Position numbers and translations under genes: made by a program. Source: Methanobacteriota archaeon (lineage in GTDB: Archaea; Thermoplasmatota; Poseidoniia; Poseidoniales; Poseidoniaceae). Taken from it: a stretch of DNA of 7,010 bases. The stretch's first letter is position 1, and the number at the start of each line of letters is the position of its first letter. The notes under the pieces are model-generated. The model was not told the origin of the DNA and did no database searches. It worked only from the letters and a program-made list of their open reading frames with translations. The stretch is taken from assembly GCA_002702945.1 (NCBI GenBank), contig PADF01000008.1:1-7010 (forward strand), written 5' to 3'. Positions 1 through 6,400 of this stretch are shown in pieces.

Positions 1-202
1 GGTCATGCAAGAAATAGCGGGTAATATCTTTAATTCTGGGTTTTGAAAGTTCTCTTTGGAAGCGTTCTTGTATTCCCAGTAAAAGCCAAGTATCTGTTTC
101 TTCTGCAACTTTGCTCGTTTTAACCAGCTCAGTGGCCGTCATTTGAACGGTATAATATTGGGTTTCTCCAATTTGTCCTTTCATTCCAGTAAATGTATTC
201 AT
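1..202 (-). CDS. DndB-like / DGQHR-domain protein, N-terminal 67 codons only (cut by window edge)
   Basis: Reading the minus strand from an ATG at 202 gives an open frame of 67 codons that runs off the window at base 1. It starts MNTFTGMKGQIGETQYYTVQ and later has a W at residue 43, then IQERFQREL (about 48-56) and a basic RIKDITRYF stretch (58-66). A 'GxxGxxxYYxxxM' opening, a Trp, then 'ERxQREL..RI..I..Y' is what I remember of the N-terminus of DndB and related DGQHR proteins. In DNA phosphorothioation systems DndB is a regulator or accessory factor; some homologues are orphans. The diagnostic DGQHR motif would lie beyond the window, so the family call rests on resemblance only. The gene sits 84 bases after the fumarase stop, with its own TATA-like box, so it is probably a separate transcription unit. 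No Shine-Dalgarno is visible. An alternative start is Met7 (184). Confidence 0.5.
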   Translation of the reverse strand, partial: MNTFTGMKGQIGETQYYTVQMTATELVKTSKVAEETDTWLLLGIQERFQRELSKPRIKDITRYFLHD

Positions 203-252
203 GTTTGTCGCCAACTAGCGCTTCTTTGCCGCTACTTTATTTGAATTAAAGG

Positions 253-262
253 AAATATATAG
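253..262 (-). promoter_or_regulatory. TATA-like box for the DndB-like gene
   Basis: The minus strand reads CTATATATTT here, about 50 bases before the ATG at 202. An archaeal TATA box at this place would put the start of transcription near 230 and give a leader of roughly 25-30 bases. The upstream bases are only weakly purine-rich, so there is no strong BRE. Inference from sequence and spacing only. Confidence 0.4.
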
Positions 263-264
263 TC

Positions 265-279
265 CTGCCCATTAGGCAG
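265..279 (-). other. Small hairpin after fumC (possible terminator or processing site)
   Basis: CTGCC and GGCAG form a perfect 5-base-pair stem around a 5-base loop (minus strand CTGCC-TAATG-GGCAG), beginning 7 bases after the fumarase stop codon. The next bases are A/T-rich but not a clean U run, so it is a poor intrinsic terminator. A near copy of this hairpin lies in front of the cyclophilin gene at 3445-3461. Confidence 0.35.
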
Positions 280-286
280 ATTTACA

Positions 287-1879
287 TCATGAAGGGCCAA
301 TCATTTGTTCTGGCCTTACCCATTGTTCGAATTCTTCATTGGTCAAATACTTCAATTCGAGGGCTGACTCCCTGAGAGTCAATCCTTTTTCGTGGGCATT
401 CTTTGCGATTTTGGCTGCCTTATCATATCCAATATGGTTGTTTAATGCAGTTACTAACATCAGTGAATTCTCTAGATGAGAAGCAATATTTTCCTTTACC
501 GGCTCAAGACCTTCGACGCAATTCTCTCGCATTGAACGGCAAGCATCAGTAAGTAATTTGATTGAGTGAAGGAGATTATGAATCATCATTGGTTTGTAAA
601 CATTCAACTCGAAATTGCCTTGTGACCCACCCACTGTAATTGCGGTATGATTCCCCATTACTTGGCAGCAAACCATAGTCATCGCTTCAGCTTGTGTTGG
701 ATTGACCTTGCCTGGCATGATAGAGGAGCCTGGTTCATTTGCTGGCAGTGCTAATTCTCCTAATCCACACCTAGGACCTGAACCTAGCCAACGTATATCA
801 TTGGAAATTTTCATCAAACTTACCGCCAAGGTATTGAGTGCTCCACTGGCTGCAACAACAGCATCATGTGCTGCTAATTGAGCAAACTTATTCTCCGCAC
901 TAACAAATGTTAATCCAGTAATATTAGCAATTTCATCTGCGACCATTTGAGCAAATAGCGGGTGTGTGTTTAGCCCAGTTCCTACTGCAGTGCCGCCTAA
1001 TGCGAGTTCAAATAAATCATCTAAAGCAAAATCGATTCTACGTAAATCGGCATCTAATTGCGAAACCCAGCCAGATACTTCCTGGCCTAATGTCAGAGGA
1101 ACCGCGTCCATCAAATGGGTTCTACCTATTTTCACAATGTCTGACCATTGTTTGGCTTTATCGCTAAAGGCATTCCTAAGTTGTCTAAGAGTTGGAAGTA
1201 GTTCATGTGTGAGCGCTTCAGCGCCGGCGATATGCATAGCAGTAGGAAACGTATCATTGGAAGATTGAGCCCTATTTACATGGTCATTGGGATGTACTGG
1301 TGATTTTGAACCTAATACTCCACCAGCAATTTCAATTCCTCGATTAGCGATTACTTCATTGGTATTCATGTTAGATTGGGTTCCACTTCCAGTCTGCCAT
1401 ATCCTCAAGGGAAAATGCGAGTCTAAATCTCCACGAATGACTTCCTCTGAAGCTGCTATAACCAAATCTCCAATCTCTGGATCTAATTGCTTCAAAGCAA
1501 CATTTGTCTTTGCTGCTGCTTGTTTCAATACACCGAAGGCACGGATTACTCCGCGTGGCATTTTATCATCCCCGATATCAAAGTTGATTAGAGAACGAGC
1601 AGTTTGGCAGCCATAATATTTGTCTGCTGGTACTTCTAGCTCGCCCATTGTATCTGATTCAATTCTAACCTCTCCCGAAAGGGAATCTAAGTTGCCAACG
1701 GGGGCCGACAGAGTATTTGTCGTGGACTTTTTCGGGTTTAATGATTCTTCAATCATTCGGCTAATTGTAGCACTGCGGCCATTTTTACCCTTGCCCACTT
1801 TCTTATCTAGCCTCAAAGCAATATCTTCAGGTATACTTATACTGATTATTCTGCGGTCGCCTGACCTATATCTCGACAT
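287..1879 (-). CDS. fumC: Class II fumarate hydratase with an N-terminal ribbon-helix-helix DNA-binding domain
   Basis: A 530-residue protein in two parts. Residues about 8-50 form an RHH (CopG/MetJ-type) domain: strand [11 protein letters not shown], helix ALRLDKKV, turn with a basic GKGKNGRS, then helix [12 protein letters not shown] Ser/Thr-rich linker (51-70) leads to a full-length fumarase (71-530, about 460 residues; E. coli FumC has 467). Fumarase marks are intact: GSGTQSNMN (164-172), HPNDHVN (196-202), [12 protein letters not shown] (205-216), GRTHL with the catalytic-type His255, [13 protein letters not shown] (384-396) with the catalytic-type Ser385, and the C-terminal domain ending [18 protein letters not shown] and SSNDTFPT favour fumarase over aspartase. 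The enzyme reversibly hydrates fumarate to malate in the cytoplasm (TCA cycle). The ATG at 1879 is chosen because the RHH fold starts immediately after it; Met42 is the next ATG, and no start codon lies just before the enzyme part. No Shine-Dalgarno; the start is preceded by GCAGTATT. An 18-base palindrome lies 9 bases upstream, so autoregulation is plausible. Confidence 0.95.
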   Translation of the reverse strand: MSRYRSGDRRIISISIPEDIALRLDKKVGKGKNGRSATISRMIEESLNPKKSTTNTLSAPVGNLDSLSGEVRIESDTMGELEVPADKYYGCQTARSLINFDIGDDKMPRGVIRAFGVLKQAAAKTNVALKQLDPEIGDLVIAASEEVIRGDLDSHFPLRIWQTGSGTQSNMNTNEVIANRGIEIAGGVLGSKSPVHPNDHVNRAQSSNDTFPTAMHIAGAEALTHELLPTLRQLRNAFSDKAKQWSDIVKIGRTHLMDAVPLTLGQEVSGWVSQLDADLRRIDFALDDLFELALGGTAVGTGLNTHPLFAQMVADEIANITGLTFVSAENKFAQLAAHDAVVAASGALNTLAVSLMKISNDIRWLGSGPRCGLGELALPANEPGSSIMPGKVNPTQAEAMTMVCCQVMGNHTAITVGGSQGNFELNVYKPMMIHNLLHSIKLLTDACRSMRENCVEGLEPVKENIASHLENSLMLVTALNNHIGYDKAAKIAKNAHEKGLTLRESALELKYLTNEEFEQWVRPEQMIGPS

Positions 1880-1888
1880 AATACTGCG

Positions 1889-1906
1889 TTAATAATTAAT
1901 TATTAA
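1889..1906. promoter_or_regulatory. Perfect 18-base palindrome in front of fumC, candidate operator
   Basis: TTAATAATTAATTATTAA equals its own reverse complement over all 18 bases and ends 9 bases before the fumC start codon. It would lie between the TATA-like box and the start codon, where a bound RHH dimer pair would block transcription. It is pure A/T in an A/T-rich gap, so chance is more likely than for a mixed-base palindrome. The operator role is inferred. Confidence 0.45.
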
Positions 1907-1912
1907 ATAATA
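1895..1912. repeat. Exact 18-base direct repeat, copy proximal to fumC
   Basis: ATTAATTATTAAATAATA occurs here and again, identically, at 1962-1979, a shift of 67 bases. The two copies bracket the intergenic region. This copy overlaps the perfect palindrome at 1889-1906. Both copies contain the odd palindrome TTAAT-T-ATTAA. Confidence 0.6.
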
Positions 1913-1913
1913 T

Positions 1914-1922
1914 CTTTTATTT
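1914..1922 (-). promoter_or_regulatory. TATA-like box for fumC
   Basis: The minus strand reads AAATAAAAG, centred about 39 bases before the fumC ATG. That would place the transcription start near 1890 with a leader of about a dozen bases, typical of short or near-leaderless archaeal mRNAs. Other A/T-rich boxes in this gap could serve instead. Confidence 0.35.
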
Positions 1923-1940
1923 GATTTGGTTAGATTTGGT
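1921..1940. repeat. Two tandem 10-base units (GATTTGGT core)
   Basis: TTGATTTGGT is followed directly by TAGATTTGGT, matching at 9 of 10 positions. The spacing is one helical turn, so both copies face the same side of the DNA. They lie just upstream of the TATA-like box, in the place expected for an activator or a cooperative RHH site. Binding is inferred. Confidence 0.4.
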
Positions 1941-1961
1941 GTCTTTATTAGTAAATTGTAT

Positions 1962-1983
1962 ATTAATTATTAAATAATAATTA
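1962..1983. repeat. Exact 18-base direct repeat, distal copy, within a 20-base inverted repeat
   Basis: The second copy of ATTAATTATTAAATAATA spans 1962-1979. It sits in an inverted repeat at 1964-1983 with 9-base arms, TAATTATTA and TAATAATTA, around an AA spacer. The arm reaches the stop codon of the asparaginase gene (1981-1983). It could be a second operator for fumC or merely A/T-rich spacer. Confidence 0.5.
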
Positions 1984-2955
1984 TTTTTCTAGTTCTGGCC
2001 CAATCCCGACCTCTACAGAACCTGAGTTCCAAGAACCCCTGTACATCAATCGTGTTTGAAAGGGCATTGCATAATCTCCTTCTCGAGTTACTGCGATGAG
2101 CCCGCCTCGCCCGCCTAAAGGGGCCACTTCGTCTAGAACTTGGTCTGAAGCCTTGTCTAGATCTTGACTATTTTGGAATTTATTTGCCAAGTTGTGTGCC
2201 GCACAAGTACGAATATAGGCCTCTCCAACTCCGGTACAAGAAATTGCGATTTTATCATCTGACCAAGTTCCAGCGCCGATGATTGGCGTATCCCCTACTC
2301 GCCCTGATGGTTTTCCCGTCATTCCTCCTGTCGAAGTGGCTGCTGCAAGGTTGTTTTCATTGTCAAGTGCCACTGCTCCAACCGTCCCCATTCCTTCATC
2401 AGAAAACTCGGTAGTGACTCTTGACTCTAAGTCGTGGTCAAGTACGCTGTCGTCTTCATCAGTAGCCCCTGGGTTTGCTTTGCTATCTTTCCATTGCTGC
2501 CATTGACCCTTTCTTAGGTCTGTTTTCAACCAGTCTTGGCTTACCTCTTCTACACCTTTAGCAATAGCAAAATCATCTGCAGCATCGCTGTTCATGATAA
2601 CTGGCCAGCCTTGATGTAGAATCAAATTTGCAGCTCTAATTGGATGTCTTAGTTTCTTCACATTGATTACTGAGCCAGCGGCTTTATCGATTCCACGCAT
2701 TATCGATGCATCCATTGTTATGGAGCCGTCTCCACTGATTACTGAACCTTTTCCGGCATTAAATAATGGCTCGTCTTCAAGCATTTCGACTGCCAAGGTT
2801 ACTGCTTCTAAACAATCAATTTCATTATTTTCTAACTTACTTCCCACGTGTTGTAGGACTTGCTTCATGCAATCGATTCTGCCAGGATCTAACGGGGTTT
2901 TTCCCAACCAAGGGCCGTCTCCGCCAGCACCTCCGTGGATTACTAGGATTGCCAT
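1981..2955 (-). CDS. iaaA: Plant-type L-asparaginase / isoaspartyl peptidase (Ntn hydrolase)
   Basis: A 324-residue enzyme of the Asparaginase_2 family, close to the usual 310-330. It is made as an inactive precursor that cuts itself before a Thr, which becomes the N-terminal nucleophile of the beta chain. Landmarks from the ATG at 2955: VIHGGAG (5-11), NAGKGSV (66-72), TMDASIM (80-86), an acidic flexible linker (about 163-185), the cleavage motif GMG-TVGAVALD with nucleophile Thr191, TSTGG (207-211), GRVGD (218-222) and near the end LGGRGGLIAV. All look intact. It hydrolyses L-asparagine to aspartate and ammonia and usually also removes isoaspartyl dipeptides left from damaged proteins; which role dominates cannot be read here. 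The frame opens 21 bases earlier at another ATG (2976), but MAILVIHGGAG is the family's usual start and lies 2 bases after the cyclophilin stop, so 2955 is preferred. The tight spacing implies co-transcription with the isomerase. Confidence 0.93.
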   Translation of the reverse strand: MAILVIHGGAGGDGPWLGKTPLDPGRIDCMKQVLQHVGSKLENNEIDCLEAVTLAVEMLEDEPLFNAGKGSVISGDGSITMDASIMRGIDKAAGSVINVKKLRHPIRAANLILHQGWPVIMNSDAADDFAIAKGVEEVSQDWLKTDLRKGQWQQWKDSKANPGATDEDDSVLDHDLESRVTTEFSDEGMGTVGAVALDNENNLAAATSTGGMTGKPSGRVGDTPIIGAGTWSDDKIAISCTGVGEAYIRTCAAHNLANKFQNSQDLDKASDQVLDEVAPLGGRGGLIAVTREGDYAMPFQTRLMYRGSWNSGSVEVGIGPELEK

Positions 2956-2957
2956 GT

Positions 2958-3440
2958 TTACTGAACCACTGAACAACTGATTATTTGTTGTGGTTGGGCT
3001 GGTCTATCGCCTGGTAATTTATTGCACTTCTCTATAGCATATACTACATCCATCCCATCCGAAACTCGCCCAAATACAGCGTGATTGCCATTTAACCAAG
3101 GAGTTTCTACAGTTGTAAGGAAAAATTGGGAGCCTCCGGTATTTCTACCAGCATTGGCCATCGAAAGCACGCCCGGCTTGTCGTGCTTCAATGCTAGAGC
3201 GGACTGCTCACAAGGGATTTTCCAACCTGGGCCTCCTGTTCCTGCTGATCTTGACATAGGATCTTTTGAGTGAGGACAACCTCCTTGAATCATGAAGTTC
3301 TCTATGACTCTATGGAAATGTAATCCATTATAGTGGCCCATGTTAACTAATTTCACAAAGTTAGCAACTGTTTCAGGTGCTTCCTTATCGAAAAGTTCAA
3401 TCGTAATATTTCCTGCTGATGTCTCCATTAATACTTGCAT
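2958..3440 (-). CDS. Cyclophilin-type peptidyl-prolyl cis-trans isomerase
   Basis: A single-domain cyclophilin of 160 residues with no signal peptide or membrane segment, so cytoplasmic. It catalyses cis-trans isomerisation of X-Pro bonds during protein folding. Active-site motifs are complete: HFHRVI with the catalytic-type Arg44, FMIQGG (49-54), [15 protein letters not shown] (93-107), and [14 protein letters not shown] (113-126), whose Trp115 and His120 line the proline pocket. The length suits the short prokaryotic type. It starts 50 bases after the surface-protein stop and its TAA is 2 bases before the asparaginase ATG, so the two enzymes are probably one operon. The start at 3440 is preceded by GCAGTATT, the same eight bases as before fumC. 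Met5 (3428) is a possible alternative start. Confidence 0.95.
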   Translation of the reverse strand: MQVLMETSAGNITIELFDKEAPETVANFVKLVNMGHYNGLHFHRVIENFMIQGGCPHSKDPMSRSAGTGGPGWKIPCEQSALALKHDKPGVLSMANAGRNTGGSQFFLTTVETPWLNGNHAVFGRVSDGMDVVYAIEKCNKLPGDRPAQPQQIISCSVVQ

Positions 3441-3472
3441 AATACTGCCAGCAATAGGCAGGTCATGAGCAT
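3428..3472 (-). other. Possible 14-codon leader ORF overlapping the cyclophilin start
   Basis: In another minus-strand frame, an ATG at 3472 opens [14 protein letters not shown] and stops at TAA (3430-3428), which overlaps Met5 of the cyclophilin as TAATG. It spans the hairpin at 3445-3461. An ORF this short is expected by chance, and nothing else supports translation. Confidence 0.12.
3445..3461 (-). other. Small hairpin just before the cyclophilin start codon
   Basis: On the minus strand CTGCC-TATTGCT-GGCAG makes a perfect 5-base-pair stem with a 7-base loop. It ends 4 bases before the ATG at 3440, where it could mask the ribosome entry site. The stem is identical to that of the hairpin at 265-279 and the loops are similar. 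Confidence 0.35.
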
Positions 3473-3490
3473 TGTGTCGGCGAATTTACC

Positions 3491-6400
3491 TTATTGTTTC
3501 AGCCATGGTCTGAAATGTTGGTCGGCATAAGCCCGTGCATAATCAGCTGGGTATCCTGCAGCTGTCAATTGTTGCTCATACGCTAATTGCTCAGGAGTGA
3601 TGGTTTGATCGACTGCTCCCACGCCCGCTACAGCAGCATAACCTGCATCTGAATAGGCTTTTTCTTGCATTGCGAACGTATCGCTTCTAGAACTTCTGCC
3701 ACGAACAAAGAGAACTGTCAGGAGTAGTAAAATTACAATTCCACCAATCAATCCGAGCATTAGCGGAGACATTCCCAATATCTTGTTTTCTGATTCTGCT
3801 TCATCTGTTGAATCTGTTGAAGAATCTGTATCTCCGCTTCCAGTATTGTCGCCACCGTCAGTAACATCTCCCGTTCCACTGTTGTTGTCTACAGGGTCAG
3901 TGATGTTTGTATCATCGTCGCCTGTTCCGTCTGTCTGGTCATCACCAGTATTGTCATCCAAAGGACAGCCATCAGGTCCGACTATTTCACCTGGAAGTGA
4001 ATTATTACAATCATCATTTTCATTAAGAACGCCGTCACCGTCTAAATCCAAAATAGGGCAGCCTTGTCCGTTATCACCGTTTATTACTCCGGCTTCTGTT
4101 GGACAATTATCGCCATTGGTTCCGCTTGAATTATCACCAAATCCGTCTCCATCAGTGTCATACCATTGAGTTGCATCATTAGGAAGAATATCATTCAAAT
4201 TAGAAACTCCGTCGCCGTCTAGATCTTTACATCCATATCTATCGATGGTAGAGGTTCCGGCGCTGGTTGGACAATCATCCACAATGCCATCTCCAGCATC
4301 AGTGGTGTTGAACGAATCTCTATCCTCATCATTAGCCCACAACTCATCCTCGTTTTGAATGTAGAATGATTCTGTTACATGCATATTATTTGTTTCATCA
4401 ATTTCGGATAATTGCTCGTTAGTATCCAATGATAATTTACAGGTATAATCGCCAGAAGGCGTATCGGTTGGAATCGTAAAGAAGGCATAAGTATCGCTCA
4501 CTGGGGTTTGATTATACGATGCCCCTGTTGCCACAGAAAGAGATGTGGTGAAAATTACTTCTTGAGTTACATTCTCAGAGTCGATTAACTCAATCAATAC
4601 CGATACGGCTTGGCCATATCCAGGGCCTCTCAGATTATTGAATATCCATGAAACTTGAATCTCTTCTCCTGTGTAGGTTTCTACTGATGGGCAGGATAGA
4701 GATTCTATTGCCAAGTCTGCTTGAGCTGGTTGAACTGAGATTATCTCAAGTTGATAATTTCCTTCTCCACCACCGCCAGAAATAGCGATTGTAAAGGTTT
4801 CTTCCAGGCCTTCATAGGTAGTGTTTAATGATTCAAATAACACACCAAAACTAGTGTTATCGGCGCTTGCTACAAGGTCTCCATTGCTATCTGTTAGCGT
4901 AGCAGTAAACGGAAGGTCTGTACTTGCATTGAAGTGAACTTCTGTATTGTAATAATCGTTGATCGTGAATGAATAAGCATCTTCTGTATCAGAAATACTT
5001 AGACATCCAGAGCCAGAAATTCCATTATTAGTTCCTAGAGGTATTCCCGAAGCATCTGCATCTTGGCCCAAGCCCAAATCATTCTGGGCTCCACAATCGA
5101 ATGGTGGAATGTATGCAGACTGATCGGGTTGACCGAATAGTAGACGGTATGTTCCACCCGGATTGCTTCCACCAAAGCCGCCGAAATATGATAGATTGAC
5201 GTAATAGTCTCCTGCTATTCCCGCTGAGTCTGTGGCGTCAAGTGAAACAAAGTCGTCTTGAACCGATAAACTAGAGGCTATAACGGTTCCATTAGATGCT
5301 TGTAAAGACATGTCAAAATCAGCACCGTCAATAGGTGGTGATACCAGTGTAACATTCAATGGCTGCCCAGTAGTAATAGTCACCTTGTAAATATCATTTT
5401 CATCTGTTGAATCCATACAACCTCTATGTTCTGCAACTGGGTCGAGTCCAGCATCTATTGCAGTTGCAAATGTATCTCCTGCATCGCCGCCTGTTGATGC
5501 GTCGTTTTGGGCACTTGCGCATGCATTTACTGAATTGCCAATTGTCATTTGAGTTGATGCAGTAGCATCATTATCTGTCTCAATTTTCTCAGAAATCAAT
5601 TCATCTTTATCTAGAGTAACAAATACATTGTATTCTCCTTGAACGATATTGGACGGTACTGTGCCTGTAACAGTAATAATCTGTGTCGCATTAATCAACA
5701 ATCCATTGGACCAAGTCACATTACCCAAGGTATGATCAACCCAAGAATCTGTAGCGTCCACACTCAAACTAACTTCGGTTTTGAAGGCGTCTGTCAGGTC
5801 TTGTGTACCGTCATTAATGACTTCGACATCAACACTCACGGTATCTCCAGGGTTTGCTCCTGGATTGAAGGTTATGTTCTCTATTGCTAGATTTGGAATT
5901 GGTGCACTCCAATTAGTCCAAACTTCTAGAGTCCAATTACTGTTTCCACCGAACTGTGAAATATTGACGAAATAAGTACCCGGTTGATTTTCAAAGCTAC
6001 TTCCAATGGAAGTCACTTTTTCGGGATTAGAGAAAAACGCAGTATCGATTAGAGTGCCGTTAGGCTGATGCAATCTTAAATCTAAATCATCCCCTGAGTC
6101 AAAAGTTAGTACTGCGTCGATTGTATGATTGACTGGTACATCAAAAGCGAAAACGTCACCCTCATCGATTGAATCTACACACCCAGTGAAAACCGCTGTT
6201 ACGTTATTTCCTAAATTGTCTGGTGAATCTGTCCAATTTGAAACCGCATCATCGCCTTGATTTGCATCATTTTGGGGATCTTGCCAATCTAGACAGGTTT
6301 CAGTGTAATTGGTCCAAGTCTCTATATCATAATCACCATCACCAGCATATTGGAAAACTACAATCCAATATGTGTCTGCAACACCGTCCTTAGTAGAACC

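Noticed and set aside
287..1879. Aspartase or another fumarase-superfamily lyase instead of fumarase
   Set aside because: The MPGKVNPTQ and [12 protein letters not shown] motifs and the near residue-by-residue agreement with E. coli FumC as remembered point to fumarase; aspartases usually have MPAKVNPV.
1669..1879. The RHH region as a separate gene or mis-called upstream extension
   Set aside because: The frame is continuous with no stop, the residues follow the RHH pattern closely, and no start codon lies just before the fumarase part.
2956..2976. Asparaginase start at the upstream ATG (2976)
   Set aside because: It would add seven residues not typical of the family and overlap the cyclophilin gene by 19 bases; the ATG at 2955 begins exactly at the conserved strand.
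3783..4169. Plus-strand Ser/Pro-rich ORF opposite the surface-protein stalk
   Set aside because: It mirrors the Asp/Gly/Thr-rich codons of the minus-strand gene and has no domain of its own; the other plus-strand ORFs over the real genes were rejected for the same reason.
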